The notes beneath the pieces were generated by a model. That model was not told where the DNA came from and did not search any database. It saw nothing but the letters and a program-made list of their open reading frames with translations. Positions 18,917 to 28,489 of a DNA stretch of 64,000 nucleotides are shown here, one piece after another. This DNA comes from Thiohalocapsa sp. (lineage in GTDB: Bacteria; Pseudomonadota; Gammaproteobacteria; Chromatiales; Chromatiaceae): NCBI GenBank assembly GCA_021736785.1, contig JAIPFF010000014.1, forward strand, positions 1 to 64,000, in the 5' to 3' direction. A program made the position numbers and the translations under genes. Every line of letters starts with the position of its first letter. Within the stretch, counting starts at the first letter, position 1.

Positions 18917-19561
18917 TCAGGCCACCCCCGCCCCGATGGCCAGTTCCATGCCGCGCCACCGGTTGACGATGGCGCAAAACAGCGCCGCCGTTTTCTCCGC
19001 GTCGTAGACGGCAGAATGTGCCTCGTCGTTGTTCCAGCTCAAACCGGCCGCCTGCACCGCTTTGGCCAGCACGGTTTGTCCATAGGCGAGTCCGGCCAGA
19101 GAGACGGTGTCGAAGACACTGAAGGCGTGGAACGGGTTGCGCTTGTAGTTGGTGCGCTCGACCGCGGCCTTGATGAAACCCAAGTCGAAGTGCGCGTTGT
19201 GACCGACCAGGATGGCGCGATTGCAGCCCTGGGCGCTGACGGCCTTGCGAATGGGTGACAGAATGCGGTTCAGGGCATCCTTCTCTGAGACGGCGTCCCG
19301 AAAAGGATGCTCCGGGTCTATCTTGTTGAACGCCAGTGCGCGCGGGTCCATCTCGGCGCCGATGAACGGCAGCACGTGACAGGCGAGCGTCGGGCCGGGC
19401 TCGAGCCAGCCGTCGTGGTCCATGCGCAGCGCGATCGCGGCGATTTCGAGCAACGCGTGGCGTTGGGCGTCGAAACCGCCGGTCTCGACATCGACGACGA
19501 CAGGCAGGAATCCGCGAAATCGACTCGCGATCGGTGGTTGTTCATACGTTTCGTTGTCCAT
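18917..19561 (-). CDS. rnt: ribonuclease T
   Basis: 214-residue DEDDh exonuclease that trims the 3' CCA end of tRNAs and other stable RNAs. Exo I is [10 protein letters not shown], Exo [12 protein letters not shown], and Exo [14 protein letters not shown] with the general-base His. Length matches E. coli RNase T (215). The family is largely confined to gammaproteobacteria, a useful taxonomic clue. No strong ribosome site is seen before the ATG. Confidence 0.94.
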   Translation of the reverse strand: MDNETYEQPPIASRFRGFLPVVVDVETGGFDAQRHALLEIAAIALRMDHDGWLEPGPTLACHVLPFIGAEMDPRALAFNKIDPEHPFRDAVSEKDALNRILSPIRKAVSAQGCNRAILVGHNAHFDLGFIKAAVERTNYKRNPFHAFSVFDTVSLAGLAYGQTVLAKAVQAAGLSWNNDEAHSAVYDAEKTAALFCAIVNRWRGMELAIGAGVA

Positions 19562-19621
19562 TTCGGCAGCATAAGAGCGGCGCGACCAAATGCCAAACGG
19601 ATCGGCGCCGATGGAGGAGTG

Positions 19622-20605
19622 ATGAGGATAGTCCCCGGCCCGATGCAGGCACTGTCATTGGTTGTGCGGACGGCGCCGCGAGCGGGTCGAGCGTTCGCTC
19701 GCCCCTGGGCAGCCGCGCGGCCGAGGGCCGGGTGCGCTGTCGTGACATGGCTGCTGCTGTCGCTGTTGCTGCTGCCCCTCGGCGTCGGCGCCGCCGGCGC
19801 ACGGTTCGACTCGGGCCTCCTGTTTCGCATCCAGAGCGCTTCGTCAGCGCCGCCCAGCTACTTGTACGGCACCATGCACAGCGAAGATCCGCGCGTCGTC
19901 TCGCTGCCCGAGCCGGTCAGCTCGGCGCTCTCGGGCGCCGCGGTCTTCGTCTTGGAAGTGGTACCGGACGAGCGAGCAATGGCCGCTTCGGCGGTGGCGA
20001 TGCGCTACGGCGACGGCACGCTGCTGGCCGACGTGCTGCCGGTCGAGCTCTACGCTCGAATCATCGACGCGCTGGCGCTGCGCGGCATTCCGGAGGCAGT
20101 CGTGTCCGGCTTCAAGCCTTGGGCAGTGCTGACGCTGCTGAATGCACCCGAGGCCGAGACCGGCGAGTTTCTGGACATTAAGCTGTACCGGCGCGCCGTC
20201 GCGGCGGAGATACCCGTGCGGGGGCTCGAAAGCATGACCGAGCAGGTCTCCGCGCTGGATACCTTGAGTACCGACGATCAGGTGGCGCTGTTGCGCGAGA
20301 CGCTGCGCACCCAAGCGCAGTTGCCTGAGATGTTCGAAGCTTTGACCGAAGCGTATCTCCAACGCGACCTTCGCGGGCTGTTGGAGCTGAACGACCGCTT
20401 TTTGCGGCAGGCCGACCCGGCCCTGATCGCCCGCTTCGAAACGGCCTTGATCCACGACCGCAACGCGCGCATGGAAAAACGGGTGCTTCCGATGCTTGCC
20501 GAGGGAGGGCACTTCATCGCTGTCGGAGCGCTGCATCTGCCGGGCGAGGGCGGGCTGCTCGAGCGCCTGAGCCGTCGTGGCCTCACGATCGAGCGCGTCT
20601 ACTGA
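19622..20605 (+). CDS. TraB/GumN-family protein
   Basis: 327-residue protein with an N-terminal hydrophobic segment (about residues 40-58, [21 protein letters not shown]) that is a signal peptide or membrane anchor after an unusually long Arg/Ala-rich lead. The two GxxH motifs of the family are present: [12 protein letters not shown] and [16 protein letters not shown], with acidic LEVVPDE between. TraB/GumN proteins are proposed metal-dependent proteases or pilus-signalling factors; their exact role in bacteria is unclear. GGAGGAG lies directly before the ATG at 19622; a second ATG at 19643 is possible. Confidence 0.8.
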   Translation: MRIVPGPMQALSLVVRTAPRAGRAFARPWAAARPRAGCAVVTWLLLSLLLLPLGVGAAGARFDSGLLFRIQSASSAPPSYLYGTMHSEDPRVVSLPEPVSSALSGAAVFVLEVVPDERAMAASAVAMRYGDGTLLADVLPVELYARIIDALALRGIPEAVVSGFKPWAVLTLLNAPEAETGEFLDIKLYRRAVAAEIPVRGLESMTEQVSALDTLSTDDQVALLRETLRTQAQLPEMFEALTEAYLQRDLRGLLELNDRFLRQADPALIARFETALIHDRNARMEKRVLPMLAEGGHFIAVGALHLPGEGGLLERLSRRGLTIERVY

Positions 20606-20640
20606 GATACGGACGGCACCGGTGATACGGACGGCACCGG
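20606..20640 (+). repeat. 18-bp tandem duplication
   Basis: GATACGGACGGCACCGG occurs twice (20606-20622 and 20624-20640) separated by one T. It starts at the stop codon of the TraB/GumN gene and runs into the mlaA upstream region. Confidence 0.85.
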
Positions 20641-20704
20641 GCTGCCCCTGTGATAACATCACGGCGGTTCGATCGGGTGGTTGGGTGACGGAGGTCTCTG
20701 GCGA

Positions 20705-21484
20705 ATGCAAAAGCGATGGACCCTGCTGTTCGCTGCTTTGGCGGCGCTATCGCTGCTGGCGGGCTGCAGTTCCGTGCCCAAGGAATATCGCGACCCCGGC
20801 GATCCGTGGCAGCCCTTCAACCGCGCTGTCTACAAGTTCAACACCGACTTCGACAACGCCTTCTTCAAGCCGGCAGCGCGGGGCTATCAGTTCATTGCGC
20901 CCGAGCCTGTCGATCGCAGCATTACCAATTTCTTCAACAACGTCGCCGACGTGACCTCGGCGGTCAATAATGCGTTGCAGTTCAAGCTTTCGCGTGCCGG
21001 CAGCGACGTCGGCCGCGTGGCCGTGAACAGCACGGTCGGCATCCTCGGCCTGTTCGACGTCGCTACCAATATCGGGTTGCCGAGTTATAAGGAAGACTTC
21101 GGACAAACTCTCGGCTATTGGGGCTTCCCCCACGGCCCTTACGTCGTTCTGCCGATCCTTGGCCCGAGCAGCGTTCGCGGCACGTTTGGCTGGGCCGGCG
21201 ATATCGTCGTCGATCCGTTCTTCAGTCTCCAGGAAGACGAGATCTACTGGGGCGCGGTCGTACTGCGCGCCGTCGACAAGCGCGCCGATCTGCTGACCAC
21301 CACCGAGTTGCTCGACGAGGCGGCGATCGACCCCTACTCATTCGTGCGCGACGCCTACCTGCAGCGGCGCGAGAGCTTGGTGCATGACGGCAATCCGCCG
21401 CTGACCGACGACGAGGAATTCTTCTGGGACGATGAGCCCGCCACGCCGGAAAACGAACCGGAGCCCGCGGCATCCGCGGAGTGA
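20705..21484 (+). CDS. mlaA: phospholipid-transport outer-membrane lipoprotein MlaA (VacJ)
   Basis: 259-residue lipoprotein that with MlaC and MlaFEDB moves phospholipids away from the outer leaflet of the outer membrane. The lipobox is SLLAGC with Cys21. Family signatures follow: DPWQPFNRAVYKFNTDFD, NFFNNVADV, TVGILGLFDVA, DFGQTLGYWG and GPYVVLPILGPSSVRG. The C-terminal tail is acidic (DDEEFFWDDE). GGAGG precedes the ATG at 20705. The rest of the mla system is not in the window, which is normal for mlaA. Confidence 0.95.
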   Translation: MQKRWTLLFAALAALSLLAGCSSVPKEYRDPGDPWQPFNRAVYKFNTDFDNAFFKPAARGYQFIAPEPVDRSITNFFNNVADVTSAVNNALQFKLSRAGSDVGRVAVNSTVGILGLFDVATNIGLPSYKEDFGQTLGYWGFPHGPYVVLPILGPSSVRGTFGWAGDIVVDPFFSLQEDEIYWGAVVLRAVDKRADLLTTTELLDEAAIDPYSFVRDAYLQRRESLVHDGNPPLTDDEEFFWDDEPATPENEPEPAASAE

Positions 21485-21520
21485 GTTTCTCTGTGCTCGC
21501 TCGTTGGTTTGTAAATGAAC

Positions 21521-21550
21521 GCAAATCAGCGCAAATCAGCGCGAATCGGA
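21521..21550 (+). repeat. 10-bp tandem repeat
   Basis: GCAAATCAGC occurs twice in perfect tandem (21521-21540), then a decayed third copy GCGAATCGGA. It lies in the 306-base gap between mlaA and dnaE2. No function is evident. Confidence 0.7.
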
Positions 21551-21551
21551 A

Positions 21552-21574
21552 GCGTCTCCGGGTCTCGGAGACGC
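21552..21574 (+). terminator. stem-loop downstream of mlaA
   Basis: Perfect 8-bp stem GCGTCTCC / GGAGACGC with a 7-base loop, 68 bases after the mlaA stop. No T-run follows, so termination is uncertain. Confidence 0.3.
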
Positions 21575-21753
21575 CGGGATCGGTTTCCTATGCCTCACCG
21601 TCGCATGGGATGAGGCATTTTCTCGGCACTCCCGGCGTCGGCGGCGATTCGGTCATTGGCGTTTATTTGCGGACTATTGGCTGATCATCGGCTTCACGCG
21701 CCGATCCGCCCTTCCCTGGATCGACACCACACCGGGAGCGCAGGCTTGCTAAA

Positions 21754-21769
21754 CTGTCTTTATTGACAG
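21754..21769 (+). promoter_or_regulatory. LexA (SOS) box of dnaE2
   Basis: CTGTCTTTATTGACAG matches the gammaproteobacterial consensus CTGT-N8-ACAG exactly in both half-sites, with an AT-rich centre. It sits 21 bases before the chosen dnaE2 start, where LexA would block the promoter, consistent with damage-inducible expression of this error-prone polymerase. Confidence 0.88.
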
Positions 21770-21790
21770 TTCTTGCGCAGGCGTGCCGCC

Positions 21791-24700
21791 GTGTCCGGTC
21801 AGCCCTCGGTCGATTACGCCGAGCTCTACTGCCGTTCGTGCTTTTCGTTTTTGACCGCCGCGTCACACCCGCGGGAGTTGGTGCGCAGGGCGGCGGAGCT
21901 CGGCTACCGGACGTTGGCGCTGACGGACGAGTGCTCGCTGGCCGGTGTCGTGCGGGCCTACGAGGAGGCCCGCAAACATGATGTGAAGCTGATTGTCGGC
22001 AGCGAGCTTGCGGTCGAGGACGGTCCGCGGCTGGTGGCGCTGGCGACAGACCTGACGGGCTACCGGAATCTGTCGGAATTGGTTTCCACGGCTCGGCGGC
22101 GGGCGCCTAAGGGCGCATACCGGCTATTGGCGCAGGACTTGGCCGACGGACTCCCGGGCTGCCTGCTGATCTGGCTGCCGGACGGCTCGGATGACGAGCG
22201 CATCGCACGCCGGCTGCACGCCCGCTTTCCCGGCCGTTGCTGGATCGGCGTCGCGCTGCACCGGCGCGGCGACGACGCCGCGATGCTGCGCGCGCTGCGC
22301 CGGCTCGGCGCCCGCGCCGACCTGCCGCTGACTGCCGTCGGCCAGGTACTGATGCACGTGCCCGAGCGCAGGGCGCTGCTCGACGTAATGACCGCGATCC
22401 GCCGCGGCACCACGGTGGCCGATGGCGCCGCCGATCGGCAGAACCGCGAGCAGTCTCTACGTCCCTACGAGGCCCTGCGCCGCTTCTATCCCCGCGACCT
22501 GCTTGACGAGACCGTGCGCATCGCCGAGCGCTGCGTTTTCGACCTCGGCGAGCTGCGCTACGAGTATCCCGAGGAGTTGGTGCCCGCCGGCGAGACGCCG
22601 GACGGCTATCTGCGCCGGATGACATGGGAGGGCGCCGCCCGCCGCTTTCCCGATACCGTGCCGGAGCGAGTACAGCACCAGCTGACCTACGAGCTTGCCC
22701 TGATCGCCGAGTTGGATTACGCGCCCTTCTTCCTGACTGTCTTCGACATCGTTCGCTTTGCGCGCGGCCGCGGCATCCTGTGCCAGGGCCGCGGCTCCGC
22801 GGCCAACTCCGCCGTCTGTTTCTGTCTCGGGATCACGGAGGTCGACCCGGCGCGGATGGAGATGCTGTTCGAGCGCTTCATCTCCCGCGAGCGCGCCGAG
22901 CCGCCGGACATCGACGTGGACTTCGAGCATCAGCGCCGCGAAGAGGTCATTCAATACATCTACGAGAAGTACGGCCGCGACCGGGCCGCGCTGGCTGCCA
23001 CCGTGATCAGCTACCGGCCGAAGAGCGCGGTGCGCGACATCGGCAAGGCGCTGGGCATGCCGCGGGACCAAATCGACCGTCTCGCGCGCAACATCAACTG
23101 GTGGGACGGGCAGAGCATTCCGCCGGAGCGCCTGCGCGAGGTCGGCCTGGACCCGTTCAATCCGGGGATCCTGCGGCTGATGCACTTTGTGCAAGAGCTC
23201 ATTGGCTTCCCGCGCCACCTGTCCCAGCACGTGGGCGGCTTCGTCATTGCCCGGGACGCGCTGACGCGGCTGGTGCCGATCGAGAACGCGGCCATGGACG
23301 GGCGCAGCGTCATCCAATGGGACAAGGACGACCTGGGCACGCTGGGCTTGCTGAAGGTGGACTGTTTGGCGCTCGGCATGCTGAGCGCGATTCGCCGCGC
23401 GCTGGATCTCGTCAATGGCTTCCGCGGCAGCCGGCTCGCCGTTGCCGACATCCCCGACGAAGACCCTGCCGTCTACCGCATGATCCAGCGCGCCGAGACC
23501 GTCGGCGTATTCCAGATCGAGTCCCGTGCGCAGATGGCCATGCTGCCGCGCTTGAAGCCCGCCTGCTTCTACGACCTGGTCATCGAGGTGGCCATTGTGC
23601 GTCCGGGGCCGATCCAGGGCGACATGGTGCATCCGTACCTGCGCCGCCGGCAGGGGCTGGAGCCGGTGTCCTATCCGTCGCCGGCGGTGGAATCGGTGCT
23701 CGGGCGCACGCTGGGCGTGCCCATCTTCCAGGAGCAGGTGATCAAGGTCGCCACGGTCGCCGCCGGCTTCGATCCCGGCGAGGCGGACCAGGTGCGCCGC
23801 TCCATGGCTGCATGGAGGCGCCGGGGCGGGTTGGAAGGCATCCGTAACCGCCTCATCGACGGCATGCTGAGCCGCGGCTACAAGCGCGAGTTCGCCGAGC
23901 AGATCTATAAGCAGATCCTGGGCTTCGGCGAATACGGCTTTCCTGAGTCCCACGCCGCCAGCTTTGCGCTGCTGGTCTATGTATCGGCCTGGCTCAAGCA
24001 CCACGAGCCGGCGGCCTTCTTCGGCGCGTTGATCAACAGCCAGCCCATGGGCTTCTACCCGGCGGCGCAGCTGATTCGCGAGGCGCGCCGGCAAGGGGTC
24101 GAGGTGCGCCCGGTGGACGTCCGCCACAGTGGTTGGGACTGCAGCCTTGAGCGAGCGCGAGGGGGCGCTCCGGCGCTGCGGTTGGGGCTGCGGATGGTCA
24201 GGGGCCTATCGCAGGCGGGCGCCGTTCGGCTGGTCTCGGCGCGAGCCGAGGCACCCTGGTACTCGGTGGAGGATCTGCGGTTGCGCGCCGAGCTCGATCG
24301 CGGTGATCTGAAGGCACTGGCTGCCGCCGACGCGCTGGCCGGACTCACCGGCAACCGCCATCTGGCGGCCTGGCAGGTGGCCGTGCGCCGGGCGGCCCTG
24401 CCGTTGCTGCCGCGGGACGACGGCGATGGCGCGTTACCGCTGCTGGCGCCGCCGACGGAGGGCGAGCAGATCGTCGCCGACTACAATAGCGTCGGCCTGA
24501 GCCTGCGCCGCCACCCGCTGGCGCTGCTGCGTCCGCGGCTCGCGGAGCTGAATCTGTTGTCGGCGCGCGAGGTGCTGGAGATGCCGGCCGGAGAGCACGT
24601 GCGTACCGCCGGGCTCGTGATCACCCGGCAGCGGCCGGCCTCCGCCAACAACGTCACCTTCGTCACGCTGGAGGACGAGACCGGGAATGTGAATCTGGTG

Positions 24701-24874
24701 ATCTGGAAGCGGCTCGCGGAGCGCCGGCGCTCGGTTGTGCTCGGTGCCCGGCTGATGGCGGTCAGCGGCGAGATCCAGCGCGAGAGCGGCGTGACTCATT
24801 TGGTTGCGCGCTCGGTGGCGGACTATTCGCGCATGCTTGGCGGGCTGGTGCTGCGCTCGCGGGATTTCCACTGA
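21791..24874 (+). CDS. dnaE2: error-prone DNA polymerase III alpha subunit DnaE2
   Basis: 1027-residue C-family polymerase for translesion synthesis, an SOS mutagenesis enzyme. The PHP domain comes first (YAELYCRSCFSFL, ALTDECSLAGV). The polymerase core carries RGSAANSAVCFCLGIT and PPDIDVDFEH (catalytic Asp pair), then IQWDKDDLG. A C-terminal OB fold contains FVTLEDETGNVNLVIW. GTG at 21791 is preferred (MSGQPSVDYAEL matches the usual DnaE2 beginning); a TTG at 21773 lies only 4 bases after the LexA box and is less likely. The usual imuA/imuB partners are not adjacent. Confidence 0.93.
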   Translation: MSGQPSVDYAELYCRSCFSFLTAASHPRELVRRAAELGYRTLALTDECSLAGVVRAYEEARKHDVKLIVGSELAVEDGPRLVALATDLTGYRNLSELVSTARRRAPKGAYRLLAQDLADGLPGCLLIWLPDGSDDERIARRLHARFPGRCWIGVALHRRGDDAAMLRALRRLGARADLPLTAVGQVLMHVPERRALLDVMTAIRRGTTVADGAADRQNREQSLRPYEALRRFYPRDLLDETVRIAERCVFDLGELRYEYPEELVPAGETPDGYLRRMTWEGAARRFPDTVPERVQHQLTYELALIAELDYAPFFLTVFDIVRFARGRGILCQGRGSAANSAVCFCLGITEVDPARMEMLFERFISRERAEPPDIDVDFEHQRREEVIQYIYEKYGRDRAALAATVISYRPKSAVRDIGKALGMPRDQIDRLARNINWWDGQSIPPERLREVGLDPFNPGILRLMHFVQELIGFPRHLSQHVGGFVIARDALTRLVPIENAAMDGRSVIQWDKDDLGTLGLLKVDCLALGMLSAIRRALDLVNGFRGSRLAVADIPDEDPAVYRMIQRAETVGVFQIESRAQMAMLPRLKPACFYDLVIEVAIVRPGPIQGDMVHPYLRRRQGLEPVSYPSPAVESVLGRTLGVPIFQEQVIKVATVAAGFDPGEADQVRRSMAAWRRRGGLEGIRNRLIDGMLSRGYKREFAEQIYKQILGFGEYGFPESHAASFALLVYVSAWLKHHEPAAFFGALINSQPMGFYPAAQLIREARRQGVEVRPVDVRHSGWDCSLERARGGAPALRLGLRMVRGLSQAGAVRLVSARAEAPWYSVEDLRLRAELDRGDLKALAAADALAGLTGNRHLAAWQVAVRRAALPLLPRDDGDGALPLLAPPTEGEQIVADYNSVGLSLRRHPLALLRPRLAELNLLSAREVLEMPAGEHVRTAGLVITRQRPASANNVTFVTLEDETGNVNLVIWKRLAERRRSVVLGARLMAVSGEIQRESGVTHLVARSVADYSRMLGGLVLRSRDFH

Positions 24875-24996
24875 CGAGACCGCGGCCGATCCGCGGTTGC
24901 GGACGAAACCCCGCCTCGAACGTGCCGTTTTCGAGCCGATGGCAGGGTCCGCTCTGCGCTTGCCGCGGCAGTGCGGCGGCGTCTCGGATTTCGCGG

Positions 24997-25038
24997 CACC
25001 GCCCCGCCGGCCGGGCGATCCGTGCCCGCGGGGCGGTG
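24997..25038. terminator. large stem-loop between convergent genes
   Basis: 11-bp perfect arms CACCGCCCCGC (24997-25007) and GCGGGGCGGTG (25028-25038) enclose a 20-base loop. It lies between the convergent ends of dnaE2 and the small secreted protein and could serve both. No T-run is present. Confidence 0.4.
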
Positions 25039-25046
25039 GCATGGCA

Positions 25047-25280
25047 TTAGCCGGAAGTGGAGCCGGTCTTCTTGCCGCCTTTGTTACGGCAATAGCCGTC
25101 CACCTTCACGCCATCCTTGCGCTGATAACTGTCCACCCATGTGCAGCTTGTGGTGGTGTCGCACGAGGATTTCTCCTTGCCCTTGCACTCGGCGCCGACG
25201 GCATTGCCCTGGATGGCGAGCAGCATGGCGACCGCGCCGGCGGCGGCCAGGCTGTTGGTGACGGCGTTACGCTTGTTCAT
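25047..25280 (-). CDS. small Cys-rich exported protein, unknown family
   Basis: 77-residue protein with a clear signal peptide (MNKRNAVTNSLAAAG... to AVGA-E). The mature ~45 residues hold four cysteines in the pattern C-x6-C-x5-C-x(15)-C, with CTWVDSYQR and GYCRNKGGKK. This suggests two disulfides in the periplasm and a basic C terminus. Two ATGs occur; the inner one at 25280 is chosen because GGAGG is 9 bases upstream, versus 3 for the outer. No named function is known to me. Confidence 0.75.
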   Translation of the reverse strand: MNKRNAVTNSLAAAGAVAMLLAIQGNAVGAECKGKEKSSCDTTTSCTWVDSYQRKDGVKVDGYCRNKGGKKTGSTSG

Positions 25281-25463
25281 GATCATCTGCCTCCGGAAGA
25301 GTGGGGTTTGTTGCGGTTCCTGCCTGCAGCGAATCGGTGCAGGGCGTACACAAAATAGAGCTTTTCCAGGAAGATTTCCACAAAAAGTTAACGATCGGCT
25401 TTGCCGTTCGTCCGCTCGCCGATGGCCGCTCGCGCCTGCGCTAATCTGGAAACGAATTAAAAA

Positions 25464-26771
25464 TCAGCTTTTAGACGCGTCTTTTCGCATTCGAAGCGTC
25501 GCGGCCCGTGCCTGTACATCGATCAGAACGTCGAAGACCGATTTCTGGCCGCGTACCCATCTCGTGACCAATTCCGCACACGCAACCGTGATCATGCCCG
25601 GCAAAATGATGCCCGGATTGGCCGTCAGCTCCAATAGCGCGGTCAGGGCCGCGAGCGGGGCTCGCAATGTCGCGCCCATCATCGCGACCATGCCGATGGT
25701 CGCGTAGAAGCCGGGGGAGGCGGCGGCCGCGGGTATCCACTGCGCCAGCGCAAGCCCGAAAACCGAGCCGATTGCACCGCCGATGAACAGGGTCGGCCCG
25801 ATGAGTCCTCCCGGCACGCGCAGCCCGACGCTGCAGCCGGTTGCAATGAGCTTGGTGGCGACAAGCGCTGCTACCAGGGTCAGATCCACCTCGTCGATCA
25901 GCAACAGCGCCAGCGTGTCGTAGCTGGTGCCCATGATTTGCGGCGTACCCAGCGCCAATATGCCGGTGATGAGGCCGGCCAGCGGCAGCGTCGTCACAAA
26001 GCGCCATTGCGCCGTGCGCGCGGCTACGGCCGCGCAAAGCGCGATGAATGCAACCGCCAGCAGGCCGGTGGCAGTGCCGAGCAACAGCAGTGCGATGAGA
26101 TTCCAGTCGGAGCCCAGCGATTCCGGCGGGACCGCGAAGCCGGGTTCCGCCAATGCCACGCCGCGGCTGACCATGGCACCGACGACGGCGGCGACGATCA
26201 CCGGCAGGAAGCGACTCACCTGATAGCGGATGCGCAGCACCTCGATCGCGAACACGACGCCGGCGAGCGGCGTATCGAATGCAGCGGAGATGGCGGCCGC
26301 GGCACCGCAGGCGGCCAGCGTGATATCTTCTTCCGCTGTCAGGTTCAGCCGCTGTCCGACGAAGCTGGCGCTGGCGGCGCCGAGATGGACCGCCGGGCCT
26401 TCCCGGTCGACGGAGTGCCCGCCGACGATGGCGCCGACGGCGCCGACGAACTGGGTCAGCATGTTCATGGCCGGCAAGCGCTGCCGGCCCGGGGCCTGCA
26501 GATGCTTCAGCACATGCACGACCCCGACTTCTCTGCTGGCACGGGGCAGTAAGTCGAGCAGCAGCCCGAGCAGGAGGCCGGCAGCGACCGGCAGCGCAAT
26601 GCGCAGCCAATAGGAAAGGTCTTCGTAGTTGCTGCCATGGCCGGCGGGCAGCAGCAGCCGTTGGCCGATCTCGATTGCAACCCGGAACGCGAGCACGACA
26701 CCGCCCGCAAGCAGGCCACTGACAATGCCGAGCAGGGTGAGGCGAATCCAAGTGCGACGGTCATCGTCCAT
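25464..26771 (-). CDS. CLC-family chloride channel/antiporter
   Basis: 435-residue integral membrane protein with about ten hydrophobic segments. It contains SVDREGPAVHLGA, the GREGP loop with the gating glutamate (the preceding Gly is Asp here), and GLRVPGGLIGPTLFIGGAIG, the second ion-binding loop. The gating Glu suggests a Cl-/H+ exchanger rather than a channel. There are no C-terminal CBS domains. The RLPAMNMLTQF stretch replaces the classic GSGIP region, as in a CLC subfamily. The ATG at 26771 lacks a strong ribosome site. Confidence 0.9.
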   Translation of the reverse strand: MDDDRRTWIRLTLLGIVSGLLAGGVVLAFRVAIEIGQRLLLPAGHGSNYEDLSYWLRIALPVAAGLLLGLLLDLLPRASREVGVVHVLKHLQAPGRQRLPAMNMLTQFVGAVGAIVGGHSVDREGPAVHLGAASASFVGQRLNLTAEEDITLAACGAAAAISAAFDTPLAGVVFAIEVLRIRYQVSRFLPVIVAAVVGAMVSRGVALAEPGFAVPPESLGSDWNLIALLLLGTATGLLAVAFIALCAAVAARTAQWRFVTTLPLAGLITGILALGTPQIMGTSYDTLALLLIDEVDLTLVAALVATKLIATGCSVGLRVPGGLIGPTLFIGGAIGSVFGLALAQWIPAAAASPGFYATIGMVAMMGATLRAPLAALTALLELTANPGIILPGMITVACAELVTRWVRGQKSVFDVLIDVQARAATLRMRKDASKS

Positions 26772-26894
26772 CGCGCGATTCTAGCGTGCCGCCGGTCTCG
26801 GCACAGCGGTGATCCGCCGCCATCGACCTTGCACGATAGTCGGGAGGCCTATTGCGCGCTCAGCGGCGATCGCAAGGCGCGGCGCCGGCGGGCT

Positions 26895-27509
26895 CTACAC
26901 CGGTTGCCGGCCGGCCAAGCGCAGATACTGGCTATGCAACTGATCGACCCGACGCGCGAGGGCGGCCGGCGGGCCGGTATTGTCGATGACGTCGTCGGCG
27001 GCCGCGAGCCGCCGCTCACGCGGTACCTGGCTTGCGATGATGCGCTCGATCTCCGCCTTGTCCAGGCCGCTGCGTGCCTGCACGCGGGCGATCTGCACCG
27101 ACTCGGGCACATCCACCACGAGCACCCGTTCGGCCATGTCCTGCTGGCCGGTCTCGAGCAGCAGCGGAATCGAGAGGATGACGTAGGGCCCGCTCGCGTG
27201 TGCCATCCGCGTGCACATCTCGCCGCGGATGCGTGGATGGAGAATGCCCTCGAGCCGTCGGCGGGCATCGGCGTCCGAGAAGACCTGCCGGCGCAGCGCG
27301 GCGCGGTCGAGATTGCCTGCGGTGTCGATGATGTCGGCTCCGAAGGCCGCGGCAATGTCCGGCAGCGCCGCGCCGTTTCGGGCCGTCAGCGCGTGGGAGA
27401 CCTCGTCCGCGTCGATGACCGTCACACCGCGATCGGCGAACAGGGCGGAGACCGTGCTCTTGCCGCTGCCGATTCCGCCGGTCAGCGCGACTGCATAGAC
27501 ATGGCTCAA
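26895..27509 (-). CDS. coaE: dephospho-CoA kinase
   Basis: 204-residue P-loop kinase for the last step of coenzyme A synthesis. Walker A is LTGGIGSGKSTV near residue 10, the substrate Asp is in VIDADEVSH, and LVVDVPESVQIAR and RSGLDKAEIERII are typical. Length fits the family only if translation starts at the TTG at 27509 (LSHVYAVALTGG), which has GAGG 6 bases upstream; no ATG is available in frame nearby. It follows pilD by 28 bases, the usual pil-coaE order of gammaproteobacteria, but the zapD-yacG genes that often come next are missing. Confidence 0.93.
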   Translation of the reverse strand: MSHVYAVALTGGIGSGKSTVSALFADRGVTVIDADEVSHALTARNGAALPDIAAAFGADIIDTAGNLDRAALRRQVFSDADARRRLEGILHPRIRGEMCTRMAHASGPYVILSIPLLLETGQQDMAERVLVVDVPESVQIARVQARSGLDKAEIERIIASQVPRERRLAAADDVIDNTGPPAALARRVDQLHSQYLRLAGRQPV

Positions 27510-27537
27510 ACCGCTACCTCGGCGCGCTCGCGGGACA

Positions 27538-28446
27538 TCAGATGATCCCGGCCCAGCGCAGGTAAGCGGAGCTGATGGCCTCACCCCACACGAGGCTGAC
27601 CCAGCCGGAGATCGCCAGGAAGGGACCGAATGCGATGGGCGTTTCGCGTTGGCTGCGTCCCGCCGCGATCAGCGCAATACCGAACAGCGCGCCGGGAATC
27701 GTCGACAGCAGCACGATCTGCGGCAGCGACTGCCAGCCAAGCCAGGCGCCGAAAAGCGCGAGCAGTTTGAAGTCGCCGCGCCCGAGCCCTTCTTTGCCGG
27801 TCAACAAGCGAAATCCGTGAAAGATTGCCCACAGGCTGAGGTAGCCGGCAGCGGCGCCGATAATGGCGGTCGGACTGTCGACGAAGACGCCCGGGATGCT
27901 CGCCAACAGGCCGATCCACAATAGGGGCAGCGTAATGTCGTCGGGCAGCAGCTGGGTATCGAAGTCGATGGCAGCCAGCGCGACGAGGCCCCAGGTCAGC
28001 AGCAGCGCGAGCAGGCCCTGAACCGTTGGGCCGAACTGCCAGATCACGATCACCGACAGCACCGCGGTCAGGGCCTCCACCAGCGGATAGCGCCAGGAGA
28101 TCGGCGTCTTGCAGTTCGAGCAGCGCCCGCGCAGCAGCAAGAAGCTGACTACCGGGATGTTCTCCCACGCGCGGATACGGTGCCCGCAGTGCGGGCAGTG
28201 CGAGGCCGGGTGGGCCAGCGTCAGCGGCTCCGGTGCCGCGTCCTGCGGCCCGTCTGCCGGCGACGCGGCCGCGGCCGGAGCGCTTTCGTGCAACTCCGAG
28301 CATTCCAGCCGCCATTCCTGCTCCATGATCTTCGGCAGGCGCAAGATGACCACATTCAGGAAGCTGCCGACGATCAGTCCCGCCAACGCCGTCGAGGCAT
28401 ACAGCAGCCACGGTGTTTCCGTGAGCAGTACGAAGGCATCCATCAT
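27538..28446 (-). CDS. pilD: type IV prepilin peptidase/N-methylase
   Basis: 302-residue inner-membrane aspartic protease that cleaves and methylates pilins and pseudopilins. The N-terminal cytoplasmic zinc region has two CxxC pairs (HCPHCGHR, RCSNCKTP). The two catalytic Asp are in AAIDFDTQLLPDD and GRGDFKLLA. There are about seven membrane helices. A short Ala/Pro insertion (APAAAASPADG) precedes the first CxxC. Start MMDAF at 28446. It lies 43 bases downstream of pilC in the pilB-C-D-coaE run. Confidence 0.95.
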   Translation of the reverse strand: MMDAFVLLTETPWLLYASTALAGLIVGSFLNVVILRLPKIMEQEWRLECSELHESAPAAAASPADGPQDAAPEPLTLAHPASHCPHCGHRIRAWENIPVVSFLLLRGRCSNCKTPISWRYPLVEALTAVLSVIVIWQFGPTVQGLLALLLTWGLVALAAIDFDTQLLPDDITLPLLWIGLLASIPGVFVDSPTAIIGAAAGYLSLWAIFHGFRLLTGKEGLGRGDFKLLALFGAWLGWQSLPQIVLLSTIPGALFGIALIAAGRSQRETPIAFGPFLAISGWVSLVWGEAISSAYLRWAGII

Positions 28447-28489
28447 GAGACGGGTCCCGATACGTTCCGGGAGCGGGGGGCGCCTGCCA

